Numbered from the stretch's first letter, positions 1 through 9,247 are shown. The stretch is 64,000 nucleotides of DNA from an uncultured Sphingomonadaceae bacterium (GCA_938050045.1 CALLJS010000013.1:1-64000), one strand, 5' to 3'. The notes: generated from the letters alone by a model not told the origin. Numbers and translations are program-made.

Positions 1-1
1 A

Positions 2-76
2 TGGTGGGCGTAGAGAGAGTTGAACTCCCGACCCCTACAATGTCAATGTAGTGCTCTACCACTGAGCTATACGCCC
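2..76 (-). tRNA. tRNA-Val (anticodon GAC), CCA encoded
   Basis: On the minus strand the sequence folds as a complete tRNA. The 7-bp acceptor stem GGGCGTA pairs with TACGCCC, followed by discriminator A and a genomically encoded CCA (positions 4-2). The anticodon stem CTACA/TGTAG holds the loop TTGACAT, giving anticodon GAC (valine). The T-arm reads GGGAG-TTCAACT-CTCTC, allowing for wobble. Its upstream side lies about 70 bp from the end of cpdR, which is also on the minus strand. Confidence 0.95.
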
Positions 77-146
77 ATTCCAAGGCCTGTTGCGTCCGTC
101 TATCGTTGCATGTTTGCTTTTGCAAGAATAAAGCGGCGAAAATATA

Positions 147-524
147 TTAATTTAGGCCGCTTGCGCTTTCGGGAAGGAACATACGCTCTACTTCTAATAC
201 TAAATCGCGCAAATGAAACGGTTTAGAGAGAATTTTCGCTTGCGGAGCGGCATCGCCAGCACGCAGAGCAACGCCAGAAAATCCCGTAATGAACATGATT
301 TTTGTTTGCGGCGAAACTTTGCTGCAAAGCCGCGCCAATTCGATACCATCCATTTCGGGCATCACAATATCGGTCAGGAGTAAATCATAATCATTTTTAT
401 CCAGCAATGGTGCTGCTTTTGAACCACAATTAACAGAGGTAACTTCGTAACCAGATTTTTCAAGCGCGCGCTTTAGATATTCGCGCATGGCGCTCTCATC
501 TTCTGCCAATAAAATATGAATCAT
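147..524 (-). CDS. cpdR: CpdR-like single-domain response regulator
   Basis: A 125-residue stand-alone receiver domain with no output domain. The acidic pocket is around E8-D9, the phosphoacceptor is D52 in LLTDIVMPEMDG, the switch Thr lies in FITGFSG and the conserved Lys in LSKPF near the C terminus. In Caulobacter, unphosphorylated CpdR primes ClpXP to degrade cell-cycle proteins, with phosphate arriving through CckA-ChpT. The ATG has AAAGG about 8 nt upstream. The neighbouring divergent N-formylglutamate amidohydrolase gene is a familiar pairing in alphaproteobacteria and supports the CpdR call over a generic CheY-like protein. A role in ClpXP control is inferred from the family. Confidence 0.88.
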   Translation of the reverse strand: MIHILLAEDESAMREYLKRALEKSGYEVTSVNCGSKAAPLLDKNDYDLLLTDIVMPEMDGIELARLCSKVSPQTKIMFITGFSGVALRAGDAAPQAKILSKPFHLRDLVLEVERMFLPESASGLN

Positions 525-733
525 TCTAAAAACCTTTTACTTAAATGCTATTTTGGTTGCTTGTAACGCAATCCAGCGCATTATACGATACCGTTAACCC
601 TATAATTTAGAGGTATAAAAATATGTTAAAATCTCAATAATTTGCAAAAATATTTTACTTTATATTCCTATTGCGCATCTTTTCATTATGGATAACAAAG
701 ATGGATATTTAATTTTGTTGCTAATGTGAGAGT

Positions 734-1609
734 ATGATTGTGCATAATGATGCATCTTTTAACGATTATTTTATCAGTTACGGCTGTTGTGACCCTATCG
801 TTCCTCTATTATTAGCTGTCCCGCACGCAGGCAGGGATTATCCAGCAAAGTTCATGAGAGACATTAGAATATCAGCCGATCAATTGCTGCGGCTCGAAGA
901 CCGTTATGTCGATATTTTGGTCAAAGAATGTGCGGCAAATCACATTCCGACCATGATAGCGCGCGCGCCAAGAGCTATTATCGATTTGAATCGATGCGAA
1001 GACGAAATTGATGCCGATATGGTGATAGGCTTGGATTGGACCGAAGTAGCGTATCCCAGTATCAAAACACGCGGCGGTCTAGGCTTAATCCCAAGGCGAT
1101 TAAGCGGCATTGGTGAAATATGGAAAAATCCTATTCCAAAACATCGAGTTGAACAGCATATCATCAATATCCATCGACCTTATCATGATTATATTGCAGG
1201 GGTGATGGATAATATGGTGCAGAAATTTGGCGTCGCGGTGTTGATTGACGTGCATTCGATGCCGCCATTAAAGAATGATTTTGATAAAAAAGCTGCGCAA
1301 TGGGTCATAGGCGACAGATATGGTGCCAGTGCTGGCAATATTCATTCCGATCTCATAACATCTTATTTGAAACAAGCAGGCTATAATGTTGCGCTTAACT
1401 CTCCTTATGCTGGAGGATATATTTTAGAACGGCACGGAAATCCAATAAAAGGAAAACATGCGCTACAAATTGAAATAGACCGTAATCTTTATTTGGATAG
1501 CGATAATAGAGAGCCCATTGAAGAGTATAAAATAATATCAGATAATATTAGTCATATCATTGATATAATTATCAGAAATATCTATCCAAAAATGGAAGCT
1601 GCCGAGTGA
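734..1609 (+). CDS. N-formylglutamate amidohydrolase family protein
   Basis: A 291-residue protein of the N-formylglutamate amidohydrolase/HutG-type metallohydrolase family, which cleaves N-formyl-L-glutamate to formate and glutamate. Visible family motifs are PHAGRDYP (residues 30-37), LEDRYVD (54-60), the DLNRCEDEID stretch (84-93) and IDVHSMPP in the middle, whose Asp and His fit metal binding. No other histidine-utilisation genes lie nearby, so a dedicated hut role is doubtful and the true substrate is unknown. GAGAG sits about 8 nt before the ATG. Its stop codon directly abuts the stop of the convergent TPR gene, with no terminator between them. Confidence 0.85.
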   Translation: MIVHNDASFNDYFISYGCCDPIVPLLLAVPHAGRDYPAKFMRDIRISADQLLRLEDRYVDILVKECAANHIPTMIARAPRAIIDLNRCEDEIDADMVIGLDWTEVAYPSIKTRGGLGLIPRRLSGIGEIWKNPIPKHRVEQHIINIHRPYHDYIAGVMDNMVQKFGVAVLIDVHSMPPLKNDFDKKAAQWVIGDRYGASAGNIHSDLITSYLKQAGYNVALNSPYAGGYILERHGNPIKGKHALQIEIDRNLYLDSDNREPIEEYKIISDNISHIIDIIIRNIYPKMEAAE

Positions 1610-2623
1610 TTAGGGGATTTTACTGAGCAAATTTTTGGCCTCTTGATTATAAGGATTAAGGGCAAGGCTGCGATTTAAGCGCGAACGAGCAACCGACATT
1701 TCTCCTAATTCATAGGCTATTTTGCCTTCCAAAAACACAGCGGGGCCAAATCCATCTAAACCAGATTTGGAATCTTGTAATATCTCTTTGGCAGCAATAT
1801 TATCGCCTGTCATATTCAAATAGCGCGCCTTTATAAATTTGGTTAAAGGCAATCCCGCGTCAAGCTTTACGGCTCTATCGACAAATGTTTTTGCCGAATC
1901 GATTTCACCTTTATCCATTGCAATACCAGCCAAATTAATGGCGGGTATCGGATTGTCAGGAAATGCTGCAGTGCCGCGCTCATAATATTTTTGCGCTTGA
2001 TCTATCATGTTGAGTCGCAAGCTTGCTCTGCCGCCTAGATTAAGTGCTTCATAATTTTTTTCATTATATCTAAGAGCTTTATCGGCAAATTGGAGCGCCA
2101 ATGAATTATTGCCTTCTTCTAAATGATAATTGCCAGCTAAAGATAATATGTCGCTATCATTTGGATGTTTCTTAAACGCTGTTTGAATATCTTTATAGGC
2201 TTCTTCATAATTATTGTTTCCAAATTTAGCCCAAATCATCATGCGCCAATCTTGCGCCGTAAAATCTGACGGTGCAACGGTTTTATAGTCCGCTACTACA
2301 TCATAATTGCGCCCTTTTAAGATCAAAGCTTGAGCTTTTAAGGCCCGAATATCCTTGAACCCTGATGGTAATTTTGCCAGCGCTGTTTGTGCGCTATCGC
2401 CATCCCCCAATTGCAGCATTACCTGCGCATAAAGTGCATTTGCCTCAATATCACTCGGATCTTCTCGTAATTGATTGAGTAAAAAAATGCGTGCATTTTG
2501 GAAATTATTTTTTTCATAAGCGGATTGTGCTTCAGCGATATTATCCGTTTGTCCAAAGGAACAAGCCGAGACTCCCACCGTTGTTAATAGTATAGGAAAT
2601 AAGAGATTTTTGAAGATTTTCAT
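1610..2623 (-). CDS. TPR-repeat lipoprotein
   Basis: About 337 residues counted from the second ATG, which I prefer because it gives a clean signal MKIFKNLLFPILLTT ending in the lipobox GVSAC. The lipidated Cys is residue 21 from this start. The rest is a string of degenerate tetratricopeptide repeats (helical pairs such as ALNLGGRASLRLNMIDQAQKY and ILSLAGNYHLEEGNN), a scaffold for protein-protein contact. It is probably anchored in the outer or inner membrane facing the periplasm. It resembles TPR proteins linked to exopolysaccharide or PEP-CTERM export, but no such genes are adjacent, so the partner is unknown. The start could instead be at 2638. Confidence 0.75.
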   Translation of the reverse strand: MKIFKNLLFPILLTTVGVSACSFGQTDNIAEAQSAYEKNNFQNARIFLLNQLREDPSDIEANALYAQVMLQLGDGDSAQTALAKLPSGFKDIRALKAQALILKGRNYDVVADYKTVAPSDFTAQDWRMMIWAKFGNNNYEEAYKDIQTAFKKHPNDSDILSLAGNYHLEEGNNSLALQFADKALRYNEKNYEALNLGGRASLRLNMIDQAQKYYERGTAAFPDNPIPAINLAGIAMDKGEIDSAKTFVDRAVKLDAGLPLTKFIKARYLNMTGDNIAAKEILQDSKSGLDGFGPAVFLEGKIAYELGEMSVARSRLNRSLALNPYNQEAKNLLSKIP

Positions 2624-2636
2624 AATATTTACAGCC

Positions 2637-2671
2637 AAAAAAAAGATGTGATAATTTTCATTACCACATCT
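2637..2671 (-). terminator. Rho-independent terminator after sapC-like gene
   Basis: Read on the minus strand just after the SapC stop: stem AGATGTG, a 14-nt loop, stem CACATCT, then a run of eight T. This is a textbook intrinsic terminator in the 59-bp gap before the TPR lipoprotein gene, so the two genes are probably separate transcription units. Confidence 0.85.
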
Positions 2672-2697
2672 TCTATCTATTTGCTTATATTAATCAA

Positions 2698-3486
2698 TTA
2701 AGATTTTGCAACTTCTTCAATCTCGGGTGGAACGGGGGCTTTGCCTTGCGCAGATTGCATAGCGAATAATTCGCGCATTAATTGCAGAGAAAAGAGGTGA
2801 GCATATAGCAATGGTAGCATACCATTTTGATTGATTTTGCGAAGCTCATCACCACGCATGTCGCGTAATTTATTTTCGTCAATCATTTTGAAACCGCGAT
2901 ATACAAAGGGCTTTTCTGCGCCATCTTGTTGAATAGAGACTTCGCCTTCCATCAACAAATCAGCCTCATTTAGCAATTTCATAAATTCTTGTGTGCGCGC
3001 TCCAGCTTGCTCAAAATCTTCACAAAATTGAAGAATACGATTGGTAGCCTCTGTTGGCTTATCGTCTTCGAACAAAATTTCTCCTTCGTCTGCTTTACCT
3101 ACAGCATCGGCACTTGGATCAAAACATAGCGATAATTCTGTGCTGTCAGGGTTTAATTTTGCCAAAATAAACGGATAACGGCGCACATAGGCTGGTACAT
3201 AATTATTGGCTGTAAATTGGCCTTCATCATTGACAAAAACATTCACGCCTTCATTCATGCCCATCAAAGCAAGAGGAACGCTGTTTTCACCCGCCGAAAA
3301 TACGATGGGGTAAAAACGGCCAGCCGAGATAAATTCATCAACGGTAACAGGAATAGCATGCTGATCTTTTAAGAAATTTGCATTATTCAGCCCCTTTGAT
3401 TTCCAATCGCTATGCTCTTTGCTGTTGAGAGGCATAAGATCATTGTAAAAAAGAGGTAAATTTTGTGTGTTTGCGGCGGTTGCCAT
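2698..3486 (-). CDS. SapC family protein
   Basis: A 262-residue protein starting at MATAANTQNLP, with GGAG about 12 nt upstream of this ATG; a longer in-frame start at 3546 has no good ribosome site. The body matches the SapC family: FYNDLMPLN near the N terminus, then the stretch beginning IPVTVDEFISAGRFYPIVFS, then PLALMGMNEGVNVFVN and a C-terminal segment ending LLYAHLFSLQLMREL. The family name comes from Campylobacter surface-layer export genes, but no biochemical function is established for the sphingomonad-type proteins. No signal peptide or membrane segment is visible, so it looks cytoplasmic. It ends at a strong terminator. Confidence 0.82.
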   Translation of the reverse strand: MATAANTQNLPLFYNDLMPLNSKEHSDWKSKGLNNANFLKDQHAIPVTVDEFISAGRFYPIVFSAGENSVPLALMGMNEGVNVFVNDEGQFTANNYVPAYVRRYPFILAKLNPDSTELSLCFDPSADAVGKADEGEILFEDDKPTEATNRILQFCEDFEQAGARTQEFMKLLNEADLLMEGEVSIQQDGAEKPFVYRGFKMIDENKLRDMRGDELRKINQNGMLPLLYAHLFSLQLMRELFAMQSAQGKAPVPPEIEEVAKS

Positions 3487-3587
3487 TACAATTGCTCCGA
3501 AATTAGAAAAATATTGCAATTCCCTTAGAGACTGCATTACAATCATGCAAGTGATAGTCGTAAAACAAAGCGCAAGCTCTTTGTGCG

Positions 3588-5027
3588 TTAGTCGGGCTTG
3601 ATTAGCTTTCCTGGGTTCATAATATTGTGTGGATCAAATGATTTCTTAATAGCGCGTAGGGCAAATAAACGGGCTTCATCAGAGACGCGCTCCAATTCTT
3701 CTAATTTGGATTGACCAATTCCATGCTCCGCCGAAATTGAACCTCCATAGCTGATTACAGCGTCATAAACGGCACTATTGACTTGCTTTTCAAGCGGCAT
3801 CCAATGCTCTTGCGATACGCCATCGGGGGCTTTTACATGATAATGGATATTGCCATCGCCCATGTGACCAAAGGCGATAAGCTCACATCCTTTGAATTTT
3901 TGTTCTAATTGAGGAGAGATATTTTCAATAAAGTCGGCCATGCGGTGAACAGGAACACTGATGTCATGTTGAAATGCGGGGCCAGCGGCGCGCTCTGCCT
4001 CGGAAATAGAATCGCGTAATTTCCAAAAATCTTCGAGCTGCGTCTCATTAGTACTGAGTGCAGCGTCTAATATCAAACCATCATTTAGGGGTTCTGCAAG
4101 CGAAGTTTCGGCCAATATTTGCACATTTTTCGAATCATCACAATCTTGCACCAATTCTATGAGTATATACCAAGGTTGAGGATTTATGGGCAGGCGAGTC
4201 CCATGAATATATTGTAATACTCTGGTAATTGAAGCTTCGGATATTAATTCGAATCCTTCCATTTGGTTGCCGCATCTTTGCGACATATGCAGCAAAAATT
4301 CATAAGCTTTGTGCGGGCTTTCTAATCCAACCCATATCCCAATCCTATCTTGGATAGCGGGCACTAATTTCAGCTTCGCTTTGGTGATAATGCCCAATGT
4401 TCCTTCTGCCCCGATAAGTAATTGGGTGATGTCATAGCCGCGATTGTCTTTTTTGAGCGCGCTCATCCCATCATAGATTGTCCCATTGGGCAAAACAGCC
4501 TCTATACCAGCCACTAATGCGCGCATATTACCATGACGTAAAACCTGGGTACCGCCCGCATTGGTAGAAATTAATCCGCCTATGGTGGCGCTGCCTTTGC
4601 CGCCCAAAGTTAGCGGAAATCGCATGGAATGTTCCGATGCTGCATCGTGCAGATTTTGCAATATCACGCCCGCCTCGCATAGGATAAGATTGGGGGTGGT
4701 GCGCTGATAATGGATAGCATTCATTTTGCGCAAAGAAAGAATGATCGAATCGCCATCATCATTAGGGGTGGCACCAGCGACCATACCGCTATTGCCGCCT
4801 TGGGGTACAATGGGGATCTCAAATTTGGCACAAATCTTAATAGCTTGGGATAATTGTTCGGTGGAAATGGGTGAAATCATCGCCAATGCTTTGCCTGTAT
4901 ATCGGCCTCGCCAATCGGTTAGCCAAGGTTCAATATCATTGAAATCGCAGGTAAAACCGTTTTGCAACAGCTCTTGTAATTGCGTTAAACCTATATTTTT
5001 TCTATCCGATAACAAAATTTCCACCAT
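3588..5027 (-). CDS. FAD-binding oxidoreductase (GlcD / D-2-hydroxyacid dehydrogenase type)
   Basis: A 479-residue flavoprotein of the vanillyl-alcohol oxidase superfamily. The PCMH-type FAD-binding segment has PQGGNSGMVAGATP around residues 75-88 and TIGGLISTNAGG around 148-159. The C-terminal FAD-oxidase domain has GHMGDGNIHYH (387-397, metal and substrate histidines) and AEHGIGQ (433-439), and Arg338 lies in WKLRDS. Family members oxidise D-2-hydroxyglutarate, D-lactate or glycolate and pass electrons to a quinone, cytochrome or ETF. The closest fit by eye is the D-2-hydroxyglutarate/D-lactate branch, but substrate cannot be fixed from sequence. It is probably a soluble or peripheral inner-membrane enzyme. 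Confidence 0.85.
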   Translation of the reverse strand: MVEILLSDRKNIGLTQLQELLQNGFTCDFNDIEPWLTDWRGRYTGKALAMISPISTEQLSQAIKICAKFEIPIVPQGGNSGMVAGATPNDDGDSIILSLRKMNAIHYQRTTPNLILCEAGVILQNLHDAASEHSMRFPLTLGGKGSATIGGLISTNAGGTQVLRHGNMRALVAGIEAVLPNGTIYDGMSALKKDNRGYDITQLLIGAEGTLGIITKAKLKLVPAIQDRIGIWVGLESPHKAYEFLLHMSQRCGNQMEGFELISEASITRVLQYIHGTRLPINPQPWYILIELVQDCDDSKNVQILAETSLAEPLNDGLILDAALSTNETQLEDFWKLRDSISEAERAAGPAFQHDISVPVHRMADFIENISPQLEQKFKGCELIAFGHMGDGNIHYHVKAPDGVSQEHWMPLEKQVNSAVYDAVISYGGSISAEHGIGQSKLEELERVSDEARLFALRAIKKSFDPHNIMNPGKLIKPD

Positions 5028-5199
5028 ATAAACTTGACTTTAGGGCATAAGCTGTTTTGAATGAGGATGAAACTATATTCATCTTTATACGACCATTATC
5101 AGCATATTAATCGTCAGTTCAACCTCGGGACTTATGAAAGGTAATATTATATTAAATGGTTTGATTTATTTGAATCATAATAATCAGTGAGAGGTCAGT

Positions 5200-5706
5200 T
5201 TGCGTCTAATTTATTTCATTACCTTTAGCATTTTGGCGTTTTGCGCTGCTTTTTCAGTAGCGCAGGCTGCGGATGTTAGGAAATATTTATATCTTCCCAC
5301 ATTTCAACTGGTGGAAACGCAATCTTATACAAATTTACAGATTAATCAGCGGATAATCATTAGATTACAGCGTACCTCTGGAGCGCGCCGCGCATCATTT
5401 GGTCGCCAAAATGGCGGTACAAAGGCAAAGCTGGAAGAACGTAAAATAGGCAAATGCATTGCAATGGATAATTTGGTTGGTTTTACCCCTGGCCCATCGG
5501 ATAGCTTAGAATTTTTCACCAAAGACCGCAAATTAATCCGCGCTTATCTTGCGGATAATTGCAAAGCCAAAGAATTTTATGCGGGGGCTTATATTGAGAA
5601 GTCTAAAGATGGAAAATTATGCCAAAAACGTGATATTATCCATGCGCGCTATGGAGCAGAATGCGCGTTAGATCGCTTTCGGCAATTGGTCCCCGAAACC
5701 AGTTGA
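5200..5706 (+). CDS. Small secreted protein, four cysteines (hypothetical)
   Basis: A 168-residue protein using a TTG start, with GAGAGG about 8 nt upstream; no ATG or GTG gives the same intact signal peptide. Residues 1-23 form a Sec signal (hydrophobic core FITFSILAFCAAFSV, cleavage after AQA). The mature part has four Cys (86, 121, 141, 155) that could form two periplasmic disulfides, and ends in RFRQLVPETS. It resembles a family of short secreted sphingomonad proteins with a similar Cys layout, as far as I recall. I know no function for it. It stands alone between the FAD enzyme and the helicase. Confidence 0.7.
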   Translation: MRLIYFITFSILAFCAAFSVAQAADVRKYLYLPTFQLVETQSYTNLQINQRIIIRLQRTSGARRASFGRQNGGTKAKLEERKIGKCIAMDNLVGFTPGPSDSLEFFTKDRKLIRAYLADNCKAKEFYAGAYIEKSKDGKLCQKRDIIHARYGAECALDRFRQLVPETS

Positions 5707-5861
5707 AATATTCAACTTTGCGGCAGCTTTGGCCAATGTCTCATCTTTGGACGAAATGAAAAACCATATTTCTTGACAATTTGCTTTTATTTAACCATTA
5801 GCTACGGTAACTATTGCGGGTGGATATGCCCCCAGCAAGCCAATATTTTCCGGAAAAATCT

Positions 5862-7238
5862 ATGAAATTTGCCGACCTCGGCCTGTCAGATGAATTATTA
5901 AAAGCGATTGATGAAGCGGGTTATACAGATGCTACGCCTATTCAAGAACAAGCGATTCCGCCAGTTTTGATGATGAAAGATATTATCGGAATAGCGCAAA
6001 CAGGCACGGGAAAAACCGCTTCATTCGTATTGCCGATGATTGATATTTTAGCGCAAGGCCGTTCAAGAGCGCGCATGCCAAGGTCTCTTATATTAGAGCC
6101 AACCCGCGAATTGGCGGCTCAAGTTGCCGAAAATTTTGAAAAATATGGCAAATATAATAAATTATCGATGGCATTGCTGATTGGCGGTGTTTCTATGGGT
6201 GATCAGATTAAAGCATTGGAAAAAGGCGTTGATGTATTAATCGCAACCCCAGGCCGTTTGATGGATTTATTCGATCGCGGCAATATCATGCTCAATGATT
6301 GTAATTTGCTTGTGATTGATGAGGCCGACCGTATGCTCGATATGGGTTTTATTCCCGATATTGAAAAGATTTGCACCAAATTACCGAGCAATCGACAAAC
6401 TATGTTATTTTCGGCTACTATGCCGCCGCCAATTAAGAAATTATCGGATCAATTTCTCAATACACCCAAATATATAGAAGTCGCTCGGCCTGCCACTGCC
6501 AATGTGAATATTGAACAATCTTTGGTGGATGTTGCGCCGCGACAAAAACGCAGCAAATTGCGTGAATTATTAGAAAAAGAAGATGTCGAAATGGGCATTA
6601 TATTCTGTAACCGTAAAACAACGGTGCGCGAATTGAACAAAAGCTTGAAACGTCATGGCTATCGGTCGGGTGAAATTCACGGCGATATTGACCAAGCATC
6701 GCGTCAAGCGGAATTAGAAGCTTTTAAAAATGGCGATATTAATCTTTTAATTGCATCAGACGTTGCCGCGCGCGGTATCGATGTCAAAGGCATTAGCCAT
6801 GTTTTCAATTTTGATGCACCTATGAATCCCGATGATTATGTGCATAGAATTGGCCGTACGGGCCGGGCAGGGGCAAAAGGTAAGGCCTTTACCTTTGTAA
6901 CGCGCAGCGATGCTGAAGCAGTTGAAAATATTGAAAAATTATTGGGCAGTAAGATTGCTCTTTCATCTTTGGGCGGCGCAAAGGGGCGCGGCAAAGCAGA
7001 TAGTCAAAATAGCGATAAGAAAAAAACGGATAAAAAGCCAAAGCCACAAAAAGAAAAAGCAGCTCAATCTGCTAGAGAAAAATCTAATTTTGGGCCAAAT
7101 GATAATAAGCTGCATAATGATAAGCGCACGGATAATTTGGATCATAAAGGACGCATCATCATCAAAGATGCCGAGCCTACCGAAGATGGGTGGAACGGCC
7201 CGCGACCTAGTTTTTTGGACATTGGGTTTAAGGATTAG
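5862..7238 (+). CDS. rhlE: DEAD-box ATP-dependent RNA helicase, RhlE type
   Basis: 458 residues from the ATG of MKFADLGLS, the usual RhlE beginning; a TTG 48 nt earlier would add residues that lack family similarity. Helicase motifs are in order: Q motif TPIQEQ (25-30), motif I AQTGTGKT (45-52), PTRELA (80-85), DEAD (153-156), SAT (184-186), GRGID-type ARGIDVKG (about 303-310) and HRIGRTGR (328-335). A Lys-rich basic tail of some 70 residues follows and probably binds RNA. Such helicases remodel structured RNA in ribosome assembly or mRNA decay. A 17-bp tandem repeat array starts 27 bp after its stop codon. Confidence 0.92.
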   Translation: MKFADLGLSDELLKAIDEAGYTDATPIQEQAIPPVLMMKDIIGIAQTGTGKTASFVLPMIDILAQGRSRARMPRSLILEPTRELAAQVAENFEKYGKYNKLSMALLIGGVSMGDQIKALEKGVDVLIATPGRLMDLFDRGNIMLNDCNLLVIDEADRMLDMGFIPDIEKICTKLPSNRQTMLFSATMPPPIKKLSDQFLNTPKYIEVARPATANVNIEQSLVDVAPRQKRSKLRELLEKEDVEMGIIFCNRKTTVRELNKSLKRHGYRSGEIHGDIDQASRQAELEAFKNGDINLLIASDVAARGIDVKGISHVFNFDAPMNPDDYVHRIGRTGRAGAKGKAFTFVTRSDAEAVENIEKLLGSKIALSSLGGAKGRGKADSQNSDKKKTDKKPKPQKEKAAQSAREKSNFGPNDNKLHNDKRTDNLDHKGRIIIKDAEPTEDGWNGPRPSFLDIGFKD

Positions 7239-7264
7239 GGTTTTACAGCTCCTGATTTCCCAGA

Positions 7265-7400
7265 GTCTTTTATCTCCTAGGGTCTCTTATCTCCCAGGGT
7301 CTTTTATTTCCTAGAGTCTCTTATCTCCCAGAGTCTCTTATCTCCCAGAGTCTCTTATCTCCCAGAGTCTCTTATCTCCCAGAGTCTTTTATTTCCTAGG
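7265..7400. repeat. 17-bp tandem repeat array (minisatellite), 8 full units
   Basis: Eight consecutive 17-bp units with consensus GTCTCTTATCTCCCAGA run exactly from 7265 to 7400. Four central units (units 4-7, 7316-7383) are identical; outer units carry C/T changes (for example TTTATTTCCTAG). Decayed half-units flank both ends (to about 7250 and 7417). The array fills the gap between the convergent helicase and amidohydrolase genes. It has no spacers, so it is not a CRISPR, and no open frame is evident. Confidence 0.95.
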
Positions 7401-7420
7401 GTCTCTGGTTGCTCAGAATA

Positions 7421-9094
7421 TCATTGATCTTTTACGAATACCGGTTTTCCTGCCACCCAAGTTTCGCTGACGATCGTGTTTCGCAAATCTTGTGTAGATG
7501 ATAGCAGCGGGTCAACATTGACCAATATAAAATCAGCATAATGGCCTGGGGTCAGCGAACCGACATTTTTTTCTGCGAAAGACGCATAAGCAGCGCCCGT
7601 TGTAAAACCAGCAAATGCTTGTTCGCGGGTCAATTTTTCAGATGCAATCCACCCGCCAAAAGGCTGGCCTTTGCTATCTTCTCTGGTGATAGATACCGCC
7701 AAGCCTGCAAAAGGATTGCTCGATTCTACTGGTGTGTCCGATCCCAAAGCTAATCTGCCGCCCGCTTTTACGATAGATTGCCATGCATAGGCACCTGCCA
7801 ACCTATTGGGGCCAAGGCGCGCCTCGGCCATCACTCGATCGGATGTTTGATGCACGGGCTGCATAGAGGATATAATGCCGTGATTGGCAAGGCGTGGAAG
7901 GTCTGTGGGATCAATGATTTGGGCATGCTCAATCCGCCAACGTCTATCGCCGTCAAAAATATCAGAAATATCTGCGATAGAGGAAATAGCCTCTGCATTG
8001 GCAGCATCTCCAATTGCATGCACCGCTGTTTGAAAACCATCCATAGAGGCGCGCACCATCTTATTGCGCAATTCGGCAAAGCTTAGAATAGGAAGGCCTC
8101 TTTGCCCCGATGCATCATGATAATCTTCTTTCAGCCAAGCCCCTCTGCTGCCCAATGCGCCATCCAAATAAAATTTGACACCTAGCATCTTCAGCTTGCC
8201 ATCATAGAGCCACGGGGTAGGTGCTGGGCCTCCAATGATTGTCATATTCTCTATCCCGCCTGCATAGCTGAATATGCGTATATTTAAGCGTCCCAAATCA
8301 CCTGCACGCCGATAGCTCTGCCATTCATCTAGCGTAGTACCCATATCAGCCATCGCGGTAATGCCGTGCGATAATAGAATTTCTTGGGCCTTTGCTAGGG
8401 CAAGGTCATAATCTTTCGCGCTAGGTTTTGGCACATGTTTTTGGATGAGCTGCGCCGCAGTATCAACAAATATGCCGCTGGGTTTGCCCTCTATTTTTTC
8501 GATCCGTCCGCCAACGGGTGATTTCACATCATCGGCTAGATCGGCGATTTCCATTGCTATGCTATTGGCCCAACTTGCATGGCCATCAACACGCTCTAAC
8601 CATATTGGTCGATCAGAGATACCCTCCAAATCGGCTGCATTGGGAAAACGCCCTAAACCCCATTTTTCGTGGTTCCAGCCTCGGCCAATAATCCAGCGTC
8701 TTCCAGAAAATTTTTCGGCATATGCTTTGATGGCGGCTTTTGCTTCTTCTAGGGAATTTGTTTGCGATAAATCAAGGGTGAGTGCTTGAAAGCCTAATCC
8801 GCTGACATGGCCATGGGCATCTATCAAGCCAGGTAGTAATGTTTGTCCTTGGCCATCATATCTAAAATCCAATTGTTTTGGGATTTGTTTTTTTTGGGTG
8901 ATTAGCTTGCTCACTTTACCCTCATGATTGATGAGCAGCCCATTAAAACGGATAATTTCGCCGTCTTGATCTAGTGTAATGCCATTGATATTTTCTATTA
9001 AACCATCGGCCATGACAGGTGATATTGGGCATAAAAGAGCCGCAGCACCTATCAACTTACGATTGAAACCAAAATTTGATTTTAATAATGTCAT
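7421..9094 (-). CDS. Exported amidohydrolase, YtcJ-like (metal-dependent)
   Basis: 557 residues from the ATG at 9094, which has AAGGAT about 9 nt upstream; in-frame ATGs at 9121 and 9115 would only lengthen the n-region. The signal peptide is MTLLKSNFGFNRKLIGAAALLCPISPVMA. The amidohydrolase-3 domain follows: metal-binding GLIDAHGHVSG (about residues 89-99), a C-terminal HAIGDAAN motif, IEHAQIIDP and LGSDTPVESSNPF carrying the last metal Asp. YtcJ-type enzymes hydrolyse amide or imide bonds of small molecules; the substrate here is unknown. It is predicted to be periplasmic. A second member of the same family lies at 33953-35746 with a membrane anchor instead. Confidence 0.84.
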   Translation of the reverse strand: MTLLKSNFGFNRKLIGAAALLCPISPVMADGLIENINGITLDQDGEIIRFNGLLINHEGKVSKLITQKKQIPKQLDFRYDGQGQTLLPGLIDAHGHVSGLGFQALTLDLSQTNSLEEAKAAIKAYAEKFSGRRWIIGRGWNHEKWGLGRFPNAADLEGISDRPIWLERVDGHASWANSIAMEIADLADDVKSPVGGRIEKIEGKPSGIFVDTAAQLIQKHVPKPSAKDYDLALAKAQEILLSHGITAMADMGTTLDEWQSYRRAGDLGRLNIRIFSYAGGIENMTIIGGPAPTPWLYDGKLKMLGVKFYLDGALGSRGAWLKEDYHDASGQRGLPILSFAELRNKMVRASMDGFQTAVHAIGDAANAEAISSIADISDIFDGDRRWRIEHAQIIDPTDLPRLANHGIISSMQPVHQTSDRVMAEARLGPNRLAGAYAWQSIVKAGGRLALGSDTPVESSNPFAGLAVSITREDSKGQPFGGWIASEKLTREQAFAGFTTGAAYASFAEKNVGSLTPGHYADFILVNVDPLLSSTQDLRNTIVSETWVAGKPVFVKDQ

Positions 9095-9247
9095 ACACAA
9101 ACTATCCTTGTCCATCGTCATAACCTTATCATCTTTATTGGCATAGCTCTAAAAGCAAATAATAGAGGTTTTCCATCATTATAAGATAGGATATGGGCCA
9201 ATTAAGACCAAATATTTGCTCGACCTCATTGATTAGAAAGAAATGGC

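Noticed and set aside
20-226. 68-residue plus-strand open frame at the window start
   Set aside because: It overlaps the tRNA-Val gene and the end of cpdR and has no coding-like features.
590-620. CtrA box between cpdR and the amidohydrolase
   Set aside because: Only a half-site (TTAACC) is present; the second half is off consensus.
7265-7400. Possible CRISPR array
   Set aside because: Units are directly adjacent with no unique spacers and no cas genes are nearby; it is a simple tandem repeat.
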